64,000 nt of DNA, from contig NZ_FUHW01000024.1 in NCBI RefSeq assembly GCF_900163545.1, positions 23,546 through 87,545 on the forward strand, in the 5' to 3' direction. Below are positions 15,147 to 23,815 of this stretch, in pieces; position 1 is the stretch's first letter; each line of letters starts with the position of its first letter. Source of the DNA: Arthrobacter rhombi. Its GTDB lineage: Bacteria > Actinomycetota > Actinomycetes > Actinomycetales > Micrococcaceae. A program made the translations under genes and the position numbers. Below the pieces are notes generated by a model. The model saw only the letters and a program-made list of their open reading frames with translations. It had not been told where the DNA came from and did not search any database.

Positions 15147-16339
15147 ATCCACCACGCACCCAGCACGACGCCGGCACCCGCACCCAGGTCCTGGCCTCCA
15201 CGATTACTCGAACTCTTGAGCGCGAGCGATCCACCGTGCTTGAACTCAGCCACTGCCTCCATGCCGACCCGGAGCTCGGCGGGAACGAGCACCGTTCCGC
15301 AGCACGGGTACGCACCGTCCTAGCCGAGGCCGGCTTCGACTTCCCGGACCACCAGCCGGGCTCGCCCACCGCCTTCCATGCCACCACCGGAGGCGGCGAT
15401 CTGGTCGTGGCCGTCTGCGTTGAATACGATGCGCTGCCGGGGATCGGCCACGCCTGCGGACATAACGTCAATGGAGCCATGGCGGTGGCCGCCGCGCTGG
15501 CGCTCGCCGACGTCGCCGATCAGCTGGGTCTGACGGTCGCGGTTTTCGGCACCCCCGCGGAGGAGACCACCGGAGGCAAGGTCGACCTGATCAACGAGGG
15601 CTTCTTTTCCGGAGTCCATCTGGCCCTGATGGGTCATGCCGCCGATACGGACGGGGTGGGGTCCGCTTCTTTGGCACTGGGCTGTTGGGACGCCTATTTC
15701 TCGGGGGTTCCGGCCCATGCGGCGATGAACCCCGCGGCAGGGGTCAACGCCCTGGATGCGGTGGTGGTCGCCCAGACGGCGATCGGATTGGCGCGTCAGC
15801 AGCTGCCGGCAGGGGCCATCGTCTCCTTGGTGGTCCTCGAGGGCGGTACCGCAGTGAACATCATTCCGGCCAGGGCCCACGCCCGGGTGGAAATGCGGGC
15901 GCCGACGGCCGAGACGTTAGAGCTCATCCAGACCAAGATCCGCGCATGCCTCGAAGCCGGAGCCTTGGCCAGTGGGGCCACGTTGGAGATCGAACCGCAG
16001 GGCCACGACTTCGCGGACCTACGTCAGGACCGTTTCCTGGCCGAGTCCTATGCCGCAGCCATGACCGATCGGGGCCGGGACGTCCCCCTGCTGGATGCCC
16101 CCGCGGCGTCCACCGATATGGGCAACGTCTCCCATCTGGTCGCTGCGATCCACCCGTTGGTCGGCTACGAGACGCACGGGGCCACTCCCCACACGGCCGA
16201 GTTCGCTTCCTTCGGGACCAGCGAGGGGGCCGATCGGGCGGTGCTCGACGGAGCCTACGGTTTGGCCATGGCTGCGGTAGCCGCCGCAACGGATCCGAAG
16301 CAGCGGGCCCGCCTGCAGGCAGGGTTCACTCTGCGGTGA
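15143..16339 (+). CDS. M20-family amidohydrolase/dipeptidase
   Basis: A 398-residue zinc peptidase-like protein. LSHCLHADPELGGNEHRSA is the opening motif of M20D/PM20D2-like enzymes. YDALPGIGHACGHNVNGA and FGTPAEETTGGKVDL hold the metal-binding His, Asp and Glu residues, and MGHAADTD matches the later motif. A dimerisation (lid) domain starts near ASLALGCWDAYFSGVPAHAA, and the last metal ligand region is YETHGATPHTAEFA. The family hydrolyses N-acyl amino acids, p-aminobenzoyl-glutamate or dipeptides. Its start overlaps the stop of the MFS gene. Its 3' end overlaps the convergent DUF2316 gene by 14 bases. Confidence 0.88.
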   Translation: MNPPRTQHDAGTRTQVLASTITRTLERERSTVLELSHCLHADPELGGNEHRSAARVRTVLAEAGFDFPDHQPGSPTAFHATTGGGDLVVAVCVEYDALPGIGHACGHNVNGAMAVAAALALADVADQLGLTVAVFGTPAEETTGGKVDLINEGFFSGVHLALMGHAADTDGVGSASLALGCWDAYFSGVPAHAAMNPAAGVNALDAVVVAQTAIGLARQQLPAGAIVSLVVLEGGTAVNIIPARAHARVEMRAPTAETLELIQTKIRACLEAGALASGATLEIEPQGHDFADLRQDRFLAESYAAAMTDRGRDVPLLDAPAASTDMGNVSHLVAAIHPLVGYETHGATPHTAEFASFGTSEGADRAVLDGAYGLAMAAVAAATDPKQRARLQAGFTLR

Positions 16340-16646
16340 CCCCCGTGCCGGCCTGCGGTGCCTGGCGTAGTTCGAACCATTTATAGGCTTCGGTTCTGGC
16401 TTCTTCGGTCAGCGCCGTGTAGGCGGCGGGTTCGGCGCCGGCATCGCGGGCCGCCTGCTCGAGGTAGTCACGCAATACCCACACATCGACCGGGTCCACC
16501 ATCTCGCGCAACTCCAGTGCTGCTTCGAGGGCATGGTCGCTGAATTCAAGATCTTCGCAGATCTGCTCCCGGCTCAGACCGGACAACGACAAGTTGGCGG
16601 CAAGTTCCTCGCTGGTGGCCTGTCGTTCGGCTGGTTTCAACGTCAT
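16326..16646 (-). CDS. DUF2316 family protein
   Basis: A 106-residue soluble protein. MTLKPAERQATSEELAANL, LSGLSREQICEDLEF, DPVDVWVLRDYLEQAARDAG and a C-terminal KWFELRQ match the DUF2316 family of small actinobacterial and lactobacillar proteins. The N-terminal half looks like a helix-turn-helix, so DNA binding is possible, but the family has no established function. It has AGGAGCCACCC upstream of the ATG at 16646 and is convergent with the M20 gene, with 14 bases of overlap. Confidence 0.8.
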   Translation of the reverse strand: MTLKPAERQATSEELAANLSLSGLSREQICEDLEFSDHALEAALELREMVDPVDVWVLRDYLEQAARDAGAEPAAYTALTEEARTEAYKWFELRQAPQAGTGVTAE

Positions 16647-16756
16647 GGGTGGCTCCTTCGGCTGATGGGGTCCTTCTCTTGAACCCTACTCGTCCACGTC
16701 AAGCCGTGGCCCTCCCGTTTTGACCTGAGACTGTGAGCGGTGCCATCCTACTGTTC

Positions 16757-17464
16757 ATGAACCTGTCAGACAGCTGGACAGCAGGACAGCAGCCGATCGA
16801 TCGCACGAGTGCCTCCGAGTCGGTCTTCGTTTCGCTGCGATCAGCCATCGAAGCTGGCGATCTGCCGGTGGGCACCAAGCTCAGTTCCGAGGCGGCCCTG
16901 GGCTCCCGCTTCGGGGTCAGCCGTTCGGTGATCCGCGAGGCGCTGCGCTCCTGCGCCGCCCTGGGCCTCACCCGCACCGAGACCGGCCGGGGCACCTTCG
17001 TCATCGCCGAACAAGCCACCGCCGACCTGGTGCTGGGCACCTTCTCCTCCACCGACCTACTCGAAGCCCGCCCACATATTGAAGGCCCCGCCGCCCGGCT
17101 CGCCGCCCAACGACGCACTGATGCGGATCTTGAACGCCTGGAATCGCTGATGGATCAGATGCGCAGCGAGGACGACGCCGAAGCCTGGGTCGAATTAGAC
17201 ACCACCTTCCACTTGGCGATCGCCGCCGCCGGAGGCAACGGCGTCTTCATCAAGGTCCTCTCGGATATCCGCGATGCCCTGGCCCGGCAGTCGGAGACCT
17301 TGAACCTGGCCTCGGGCCGGAGGAACCCCTCGGATGCCGAACACCAGCTCATCGTCGCGGCCATCGAAGCCCGCAACCCCGACGCCGCCGAATCTGCCAT
17401 GCAAGAACACCTCGGGGCCGTCCACGGCGCCGTCGACCATCTCGTGAAGAACGGATATCAGTGA
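16757..17464 (+). CDS. GntR-family regulator with FCD domain (FadR type)
   Basis: A 235-residue regulator. The N-terminal winged helix includes VFVSLRSAIEAGDLPVGTKL and FGVSRSVIREALRSCAALGL, and the C-terminal FCD all-helical ligand domain shows EARPHIEGPAARLAA, ELDTTFHLAIAAAGGN and DAEHQLIVAAIEARN with metal-binding Asp/His residues. I chose the ATG at 16757; a GTG at 16733 would add eight residues, and neither has a strong ribosome site. The stop overlaps the asparaginase start (GTGA). It very likely regulates asparagine/aspartate breakdown by the two following genes, with an amino or dicarboxylic acid as effector (inferred). Confidence 0.87.
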   Translation: MNLSDSWTAGQQPIDRTSASESVFVSLRSAIEAGDLPVGTKLSSEAALGSRFGVSRSVIREALRSCAALGLTRTETGRGTFVIAEQATADLVLGTFSSTDLLEARPHIEGPAARLAAQRRTDADLERLESLMDQMRSEDDAEAWVELDTTFHLAIAAAGGNGVFIKVLSDIRDALARQSETLNLASGRRNPSDAEHQLIVAAIEARNPDAAESAMQEHLGAVHGAVDHLVKNGYQ

Positions 17465-18423
17465 AGCTCCCCGCCCACGCCCCACTCGCCGTCCAGACCC
17501 GCGGCGACGCCGTCGAATCCATCCATTACGGATCCCTCGTCACCACGGGGCCGGATGGGACGGTGACCTCCAGCATCGGCGACGCCCGGGCGGGGTTCTA
17601 CCCACGCTCGGCCTTGAAACCTCTCTTCGCCGTGGGCCTGGTGCGCGCCGGGCTGGCCCTGTCCAGCGAACAACTCGCCCTGGCAGCGGCCAGCCATTCG
17701 GGCTCCGAACGCCACCAGCGCATCGCCGCCTCCACCCTGGCCGACGCGGGCCTCGATGCCTCTGCCCTGGCCAACAGCACCGACCTGCCCTACGGCGTCG
17801 AAGAGCAGAAGGCCTGGCTGCGCGACGGAAACGGGCTCACCCGGTTGGCCCAAAACTGCTCGGGCAAGCACGCGGCGCTGGCCTCCCTCTGTGTGACGCG
17901 TGGTTGGCCGGTTCAGGGCTACCTCGACACGTCCCACCCCATCAACGAACTGCTACGCAGCACCGTCGAGGAGCTGACCGGCGAAGCCGTGGGTGCGACC
18001 AGCACCGATGGTTGCGGCACTCCGGTCTACACCCTGTCCCTGGTCGGGATGTCCCGCGCCTTCGGCCGCTTGGCCGCCGCGGCCGACGGGACAGCTGAAC
18101 GTGCCGTGGCCGATGCCATGCGCGCCCACCCCGAACTGGTCGCCGGCGAAGGGCGCGATGTCACAGCCATCATGCGGGCCGTACCGGGACTGATCGCCAA
18201 GGACGGATTCGAAGGCATCCAAGCCATCGGCCTGCCCGACGGAACGGGACTGGCCCTGAAGATCTCCGACGGTGGCGACCGGGCCCGGATGCCGGTCGCC
18301 GCGGCAGCCCTCACGCGGCTGGCCGATGACCGCTCCGTGCGCGCTGCCGTGGAACCGTTCCTGTCCGTCGGCGCCCTCGGCGGCGGCGAGCAGGTCGGCG
18401 AACTCACCGCCGTCACCGCCTAA
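17461..18423 (+). CDS. L-asparaginase (AnsA-like, rhizobial/asparaginase II PF06089 type)
   Basis: A 320-residue protein of the asparaginase II family, unrelated to E. coli AnsB. Motifs are YPRSALKPLFAVG (Ser and Lys of the proposed active site), AAASHSGSE, NCSGKHAAL and DGCGTPVYTLS with the conserved cysteines. It should release ammonia and aspartate from asparagine. The GTG start lies in the stop of the FadR-type regulator (GTGA). Ninety bases downstream comes aspartase, which would finish the pathway to fumarate. No signal peptide is present, so it is cytoplasmic. Confidence 0.9.
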   Translation: MKLPAHAPLAVQTRGDAVESIHYGSLVTTGPDGTVTSSIGDARAGFYPRSALKPLFAVGLVRAGLALSSEQLALAAASHSGSERHQRIAASTLADAGLDASALANSTDLPYGVEEQKAWLRDGNGLTRLAQNCSGKHAALASLCVTRGWPVQGYLDTSHPINELLRSTVEELTGEAVGATSTDGCGTPVYTLSLVGMSRAFGRLAAAADGTAERAVADAMRAHPELVAGEGRDVTAIMRAVPGLIAKDGFEGIQAIGLPDGTGLALKISDGGDRARMPVAAAALTRLADDRSVRAAVEPFLSVGALGGGEQVGELTAVTA

Positions 18424-18514
18424 ACCCTTCACGGGCCGTCGGCACCGCCGGCGTCTCCTCCCCCGCTTTTTCCTTGTACCCACCCAGAGCAACACCCTTC
18501 AGGAGCATCACCCC

Positions 18515-19927
18515 ATGTCCATCAGCACCCAGGCCGCCACCCGTCTCGAACACGATCTGATCGGTGACCGTGACGTCCCGGCCGAGGCCTACTGGGGCGT
18601 GCACACACTGCGCGCTTCGGAAAATTTCCACATCACCGGGCAGCAGGTGGGTTCGAACCCGCATCTGATCCGCGCCCTGGCACTGGTCAAGCAGGCAGCG
18701 GCCCGGGCGAACCGCGAACTCGGTCTCCTCGATGCCACCCGCGCCGAAGCCATCGATGCCGCCTGCACCGAAATCGCCGGGGGCGCCCTGCATGACCAGT
18801 TCATCGTCGATGTCCTCCAGGGGGGTGCCGGGACCAGCACGAACATGAACGCCAACGAGGTCATCGCCAACCGGGCCCTGGAGATCCTCGGCCACGCACG
18901 CGGGGACTACCAGCACCTGCACCCCAACGACCACGTGAACCTCTCCCAGTCCACCAACGACGTCTACCCGACGGCAGTGAATGTGGCGACCTCCTTCACC
19001 GCTGCCCCGCTGCTGGCGGCCATCGAAGAGCTTGAAACAGCGTTCCAGGCCAAGGCCAGCCAATTCCGCACCGTGGTGAAGATGGGCCGCACCCAGCTCC
19101 AGGATGCCGTGCCGATGACCCTGGGCCAGGAGTTCGGCACCTATGCGGTGACCATCCGCGAGGACCACGATCGGTTGGCCGAGTCCCTGGAGCTGGTCCA
19201 TGAGATCAATCTGGGCGCCACGGCGATCGGCACCTCACTGAACGCCCCCGACGGCTATACCGAGGCCGCCTGCCGGCACCTGGTCGAACTGACCGGCCTA
19301 CCGCTGACCACCTCCCCCGACCTGATCGAAGCCACCCAGGACGTGGGCGCCTTCGTGCACCTTTCCGGCGTGCTCAAGCGCGTGGCCGTGAAGCTCTCCA
19401 AGATCTGCAACGACCTGCGCCTGCTGTCCTCCGGCCCACGGGTGGGCTTCAACGAGATCAACCTGCCGGCCGTTCAAGCAGGTTCCTCGATCATGCCCGG
19501 CAAGGTCAACCCGGTGATCCCCGAGGTTGTCAACCAGGTCGCCTACCAGGTCGTCGGGCACGATGTGACGATCTCCATGGCCGCCGAGTCAGGACAGCTC
19601 CAGCTCAACGCCTTCGAACCGGTGATCGTGCACTCCCTATCGATGTCGATGCGCCATCTGGAAGCCGGCTGCCTGACGCTGGCCCGCAACTGCGTCACGG
19701 GCATCACCGCCAATGAGGAGCTGCTGCGGGCCAACGTGGAAAACTCGATTGGCCTGGTGACGGCGCTGACCCCGCAGCTGGGGTACGCCACGTCGACGGC
19801 GATCGCCATGGAGGCCTTGCATTCCGGCCGCGGGATTGCCGAATTGGTGCTGGAGCAGAACCTGCTCAGCCGCACCGAACTGGAGGAACTGCTGCGCCCG
19901 GCACGCCTGGCCAACCTCTCCGAATAG
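18515..19927 (+). CDS. aspA: Aspartate ammonia-lyase
   Basis: A 470-residue member of the fumarase/aspartase superfamily. It carries the signature GSSIMPGKVNPVIPE, the region QGGAGTSTNMNANEVIANRA and the substrate loop SQSTNDVYPTA. Aspartase and class II fumarase are close relatives. The start (EHDLIGDRDVPAEAYWGVHTLRA) is aspartase-like, and so is the position after asparaginase. It deaminates aspartate to fumarate and ammonia. The ATG at 18515 follows AGGAGCATCACCCC. Together with the FadR-type regulator and asparaginase it makes a three-gene asparagine degradation unit. Confidence 0.92.
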   Translation: MSISTQAATRLEHDLIGDRDVPAEAYWGVHTLRASENFHITGQQVGSNPHLIRALALVKQAAARANRELGLLDATRAEAIDAACTEIAGGALHDQFIVDVLQGGAGTSTNMNANEVIANRALEILGHARGDYQHLHPNDHVNLSQSTNDVYPTAVNVATSFTAAPLLAAIEELETAFQAKASQFRTVVKMGRTQLQDAVPMTLGQEFGTYAVTIREDHDRLAESLELVHEINLGATAIGTSLNAPDGYTEAACRHLVELTGLPLTTSPDLIEATQDVGAFVHLSGVLKRVAVKLSKICNDLRLLSSGPRVGFNEINLPAVQAGSSIMPGKVNPVIPEVVNQVAYQVVGHDVTISMAAESGQLQLNAFEPVIVHSLSMSMRHLEAGCLTLARNCVTGITANEELLRANVENSIGLVTALTPQLGYATSTAIAMEALHSGRGIAELVLEQNLLSRTELEELLRPARLANLSE

Positions 19928-20006
19928 TCCCTGTTCCCCGGGGCCACGCGCCGCCCCGGGGATCGACGGGCCTTGACTTTGAATTCCTGGGTTGAAGAAT
20001 CAGAGG

Positions 20007-20849
20007 ATGAGCACCCCCGTAACCCAGACGTTCTCCGCCTTGGGAGACCCGGTGAGATCGACGATGATCGACCACCTCTCCGCCACAGACGCCACCGTCG
20101 GTGAGCTGGCCGCGCTGTTCGAGATCTCCCAGAGATCTCTCTCGCGGCATCTGGGCGTGCTGGAACGCGCTGGCCTGATCACCCGCCACCGGGAGGGCAG
20201 AACACGCCGCGTCCGGTTGGAAGAGCAGACCCTGGATGCCGCCCACCACTGGATCCAGGAGCAGCGACGACGACTCGAACACCGCCACCGACGCCTCGGT
20301 GCCGTACTGGCCCGCCATCCTGAGCGATCCGACCCAACTGCCCTACGGGAAAAGATGAACTCTCACGACATCCACCAACCGGGACTGACCGAACACCGTC
20401 GGGTCGGTGAACAGAGCGTCGTGCACCGCCGCGAATTCGCCGCCCCTGCGGCCCTGGTCCAGCGCGCCCACACGGACGTGGAACTATTCAGGCAGTGGAT
20501 GGGTCCGCGCGGGACCACAGTCCGTGTGGAGCGATTCGATCCGGTCACCGGAGGAGCCTTCCACTACGTCGTCGAAGCCGACGGTGGCGGCAGCTGGCCG
20601 TTCCACGGCTCGTATCACGTGGTCTCCCCCGGCCTGATGGTGCATACCTGGGAGTACGAGGATGACCACGACGTCACCTTGGAGACCCTGCATTTCGTCG
20701 ATCACGGCGACGGTTCCAGTGCCTTGGAGGCCACCTCCACCTACACGTCCAAGCAGACCTGCGACGCCATGATCGATTCGGGCCTGGACGCCGGGATGGA
20801 CGAGAACTTCGAACAGCTCGACGCTGTTCTCAAGGAGGCCCTCCGCTGA
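20007..20849 (+). CDS. ArsR-type regulator fused to SRPBCC (AHSA1) domain
   Basis: One open frame of 280 residues joins two proteins that are usually encoded as neighbours. Residues 1 to about 95 are an ArsR winged helix (FSALGDPVRSTMIDHLS, LFEISQRSLSRHLGVLERAGLI, HREGRTRRVRL). From Met117 onward comes an AHSA1/SRPBCC domain (VVHRREFAAPAALVQRA, ELFRQWMGPRG, HGSYHVVSPG, MDENFEQLDAVL). An ATG at 20355 preceded by GGGAAAAG could still start the second domain separately. The ArsR part lacks an obvious Cys metal site. In split pairs of this kind the regulator usually controls the SRPBCC gene. The ligand is unknown. Confidence 0.82.
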   Translation: MSTPVTQTFSALGDPVRSTMIDHLSATDATVGELAALFEISQRSLSRHLGVLERAGLITRHREGRTRRVRLEEQTLDAAHHWIQEQRRRLEHRHRRLGAVLARHPERSDPTALREKMNSHDIHQPGLTEHRRVGEQSVVHRREFAAPAALVQRAHTDVELFRQWMGPRGTTVRVERFDPVTGGAFHYVVEADGGGSWPFHGSYHVVSPGLMVHTWEYEDDHDVTLETLHFVDHGDGSSALEATSTYTSKQTCDAMIDSGLDAGMDENFEQLDAVLKEALR

Positions 20850-20871
20850 ATCCTTCGGTGAGCTTGCCGCC

Positions 20872-22584
20872 TCAGGGCCTTCGTCGCCCCGCCCACAGTC
20901 CCATGAGCAGCGGGACGACAGAGACCGACATCATCACGTTGCCCAACACCACGTCATCGGGACGGACCAGTGAACCGGCGATCAGCACCGCTCCGAAGAC
21001 CACGACGGCGACCGCGCGTTGGACGGTGCGCTGGAGTCTGGCGACCTGCCGTTCGAGCCGGGGGCTGCCCACCGACAGGGAACCGTCTTCGAGCCCGGTG
21101 ATGAGCCCATCCAGGCGCTTCGGTAGGCGGAGTGCGACTTTGGCGACGTCGAACCCTTGCTGCGCCAAGTCCTGAACCACGTTGCCGCGTTCGTCACGCA
21201 CCAGCTGCGCCGCATAGGGCTCGACGGAGTCCCACAGATTGAATCGGGGATCCAGCGTGCTACAGACCCCGGAGGTCAACGACATGGCCCGGATGATGAG
21301 CAGGAAGTTCTCCGGTAGCTGGAACGGGAGCGAGCGAACAACGTCACCGAATTCGACGGCGAACTCACGGAACTCCTGCGGATCCACGTCCTTGAGTTCG
21401 GCGAAACCCATTCCTCCGAACCGGGCGAAGAGCTGGACCATCGCGCGCTCCAATTCGACCGTGTCGGCAGAGGACACCAATACTCCGACGTCGTTGATCG
21501 CGGAAACCAATCCTTTTCCGTCGCGGGACGCGGCGGCGATCAGCAGTTTCCTCAAGCCGCGACGCGTACTGGGTGGAACGTCCCCCATCATGCCGAAGTC
21601 GATGAACGTCAGCTTCCACGGGTGTTCCGCAGAGGAGTCGCCGGTTGGGGTGACGAAGATGTTCCCGGGGTGGGGATCAGCATGGAAGAAGCCGTTCGTG
21701 AACATCTGGTCGAACATCACCGAAGCGAAAACCGGTGCCACCTTCACTGGGTCGATGCCGGCAGCGCGCAGCGCCGCTGCATCGGTGATCTTGATGGCCG
21801 TGACATCCTCCAGCGTCAGGACGCGTCGGGTGCACCGCTCCCAGACGACCTCGGGCACGGCCACCCGGTCGTCGTCAGCGAAATCGACGGCAAAACGCTC
21901 CGAGTTTGCCGCCTCCTGCAAATAGTCGATTTCTTCGAGGCTGGTCTGGGCAAACTCCTCGACCAAAGCGGGCATATCCGCGCGCTTCGACACCAGACGC
22001 ACGTGACTGAGCCAGCGTCCGACCTTCCGCAAGGCCGCAAGATCGACATCGACGATCAAATCGATGCCTGGTCGTTGGACCTTCACCACCACGTTCTCGA
22101 GCCCGGTGTCTTCCGCGTTTGCTGGCAGAAGCCTGGCCTGGTGCGCCTGTCCGAGGGAGGCTGCAGCGATGGGTATCTCCTCGATCGAAGCAAACACCAG
22201 CTCCAACGGCGCACCCAGTTGCGCCTCGGCTAAGGCACGAATGGCCGGGAACGGGACGGGAGGCACCTCGTCCTGAAGCCCCTCCAATTCGGCAGTGATC
22301 TCCGGCGGGAGCACATCGAGTCTGGACGACAGGAACTGGCCCACCTTGATCATGAGTCCGCCCAGTTCCACGGCGAGCCGATGGAAACGCTGTGCGAAAT
22401 TGAGCATGCGCTTGGTCCGGGTACGTTCGGCGATCTTGGCCAGCCCGATACGAGGCAGGAACAGTTCGAACCACCAGGTCACCGATAGATGCCAAGCCGC
22501 GAAACGCAGGATACGCCGATAGCGGGCGCGGGTGTTCCCCGCGCCCACCGTCGGATCCGCCCGGCTTCGACGAACCGATGCCAC
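20872..22584 (-). CDS. ABC1/UbiB/AarF-family atypical kinase
   Basis: A 570-residue UbiB-family protein. Visible are the family's KxGQ motif (GGLMIKVGQFLSSRLDVLP), an Ala-rich loop in place of the usual kinase Gly-loop (AAASLGQAHQA), the VVVKVQRPGI lysine, the catalytic FFHADPHPGNIFV and metal-binding FIDFGMMG. Two hydrophobic segments at the C-terminus would anchor it in the membrane. Family members support quinone or lipid metabolism through ATPase activity; in menaquinone-using actinobacteria the role is unsettled. The GTG start at 22584 lies five bases after the PadR stop, so the pair forms one operon. Confidence 0.88.
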   Translation of the reverse strand: MASVRRSRADPTVGAGNTRARYRRILRFAAWHLSVTWWFELFLPRIGLAKIAERTRTKRMLNFAQRFHRLAVELGGLMIKVGQFLSSRLDVLPPEITAELEGLQDEVPPVPFPAIRALAEAQLGAPLELVFASIEEIPIAAASLGQAHQARLLPANAEDTGLENVVVKVQRPGIDLIVDVDLAALRKVGRWLSHVRLVSKRADMPALVEEFAQTSLEEIDYLQEAANSERFAVDFADDDRVAVPEVVWERCTRRVLTLEDVTAIKITDAAALRAAGIDPVKVAPVFASVMFDQMFTNGFFHADPHPGNIFVTPTGDSSAEHPWKLTFIDFGMMGDVPPSTRRGLRKLLIAAASRDGKGLVSAINDVGVLVSSADTVELERAMVQLFARFGGMGFAELKDVDPQEFREFAVEFGDVVRSLPFQLPENFLLIIRAMSLTSGVCSTLDPRFNLWDSVEPYAAQLVRDERGNVVQDLAQQGFDVAKVALRLPKRLDGLITGLEDGSLSVGSPRLERQVARLQRTVQRAVAVVVFGAVLIAGSLVRPDDVVLGNVMMSVSVVPLLMGLWAGRRRP

Positions 22585-22589
22585 CCGTG

Positions 22590-23132
22590 TCAGCCTTGTG
22601 CGAGGATCGAGTACAGCCGACGCCGGGCCTCGTCGAGCACCGTCACGGCTTCCTGCACCTGTTCCGGAGTTCCGGTGCGACCGACCTGTGACGCTGCCTG
22701 CGCGAGCTCGACGCCGGCCTTGGGCAGCGCCGCGAATCCGGGTCCTGAGGCTGCCCCGGAGTTATCCCAGAGAGCCGGCTCATCGTTAGCGGCCACATCC
22801 TCGCGCCCAGCCTCGGTCAGCGAGTAGACCTTGCGTCCGTTGGTTTCCTCGGCGCTGATGAAACCCTCGTCGGCGAGCAGCTGCAAGGTGGGGTAGACAG
22901 AGCCGGCACTGGGCTTCCAGTTACCGCCGCTGCGTTCCTCGATTTCGCGGATGATCTGGTATCCGTGCATGGGGCGTTCCGCGAGCAAGGCCAGGACGGC
23001 AGTGCGTACCTCGCCCCGTCCTGCACGTGTTCCCGGGCGCTTTCCGAAGCGGGCACGCAGTTCTTCAACGGCTTGCCACATGCCATCCATGTTGTTGCCG
23101 TCGAATCCACCTGACGGATATGAATTACGCAT
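22590..23132 (-). CDS. PadR-family transcriptional regulator
   Basis: A 180-residue protein: a Gly-rich N-terminus, the PadR winged helix (GEVRTAVLALLAERPMHGYQI, SAGSVYPTLQLLADEGFISA, GRKVYSLTEAGRE), and a C-terminal helical dimerisation part with VTVLDEARRRLYSIL. The ATG at 23132 follows AGAAGGAGAGCAGA. Upstream are TATCGCGATA-type repeats that look like its own operator. It is cotranscribed with the ABC1 kinase gene, which it probably controls. The inducing signal is unknown. Confidence 0.88.
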   Translation of the reverse strand: MRNSYPSGGFDGNNMDGMWQAVEELRARFGKRPGTRAGRGEVRTAVLALLAERPMHGYQIIREIEERSGGNWKPSAGSVYPTLQLLADEGFISAEETNGRKVYSLTEAGREDVAANDEPALWDNSGAASGPGFAALPKAGVELAQAASQVGRTGTPEQVQEAVTVLDEARRRLYSILAQG

Positions 23133-23166
23133 TCTGCTCTCCTTCTGAAATCGCCAACGATGTACA

Positions 23167-23193
23167 GCGATACTCAACGATATATCGCGATAC
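23167..23193. promoter_or_regulatory. Repeated GCGATAC boxes and TATCGCGATA palindrome upstream of padR-like gene
   Basis: GCGATAC occurs twice, at 23167 and 23187, 20 bases apart. The second overlaps a perfect TATCGCGATA palindrome (23183-23192), and CGATATATCG (23178-23187) is also a palindrome. Placed 35-65 bases upstream of the PadR start, this looks like an autoregulatory operator with two sites on one DNA face. Inferred from position. Confidence 0.6.
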
Positions 23194-23266
23194 ACGTAAA
23201 GCCAAGGGAATGCGGCCCCGAGTACCTTCTCGCGCTCCGAATCCACGATGGGGGTGATCACTGGCC

Positions 23267-23671
23267 TTATTGCTGGCTGGCTGACGTGCTGCCCCGTTTT
23301 TGAAGACGCGGAACGACGATACCGAAAACACAATACGCAAGAACCCAAGCGACGAGCCCGACAATCAGAAAGTACCCTCCGATGACCAGAATGTCCGCAG
23401 CTGTCTGTGCGGGGAACCAGCCACTCAAGCACAGAGCGGGAAAAACCGTCAGGGCCATCGCCAAAAAGTGAACGACCGTCTGGCGCCTCAGGGACCAAGC
23501 TTCAACGTCGTAGATCACCGAGGCCGCCATGATCGAAGCGACGATGACACCGGCAGTCAGCGTGCCGCGTGCGTCTGATGTCTTGTCCAACGCCGCCAGT
23601 CTCGCCGCAATACCCGACATGATCACGAGCGGAATACTGCCCCGTAGCACTGCTTTCCCCCAGAGCTTCAT
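23267..23671 (-). CDS. DUF3021 family membrane protein
   Basis: A 134-residue protein with four hydrophobic segments and the family motif IYDVEAWSLRRQTVVHFLAMA between segments 2 and 3, followed by CLSGWFPAQ. In Firmicutes, DUF3021 proteins are often encoded with a LytTR regulator that they inhibit. No LytTR gene is nearby here, so its role is open. The ATG at 23671 has GGGGGAAAGCAG-like sequence upstream. It ends about 135 bases before the PadR gene on the same strand. Confidence 0.75.
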   Translation of the reverse strand: MKLWGKAVLRGSIPLVIMSGIAARLAALDKTSDARGTLTAGVIVASIMAASVIYDVEAWSLRRQTVVHFLAMALTVFPALCLSGWFPAQTAADILVIGGYFLIVGLVAWVLAYCVFGIVVPRLQKRGSTSASQQ

Positions 23672-23815
23672 GGCTCAATCGTAGCCGGATCGGCAATCCC
23701 GAGTCGGCGGGCCATAGCTGAAGGCACGATGGACTCCTGGACGAAAACCACGCACGGCTCGGCACCCTCCCGAAAAACGTATCCGCTGCCAGCGCCCTCC
23801 GGTATCTTGTCCTCC

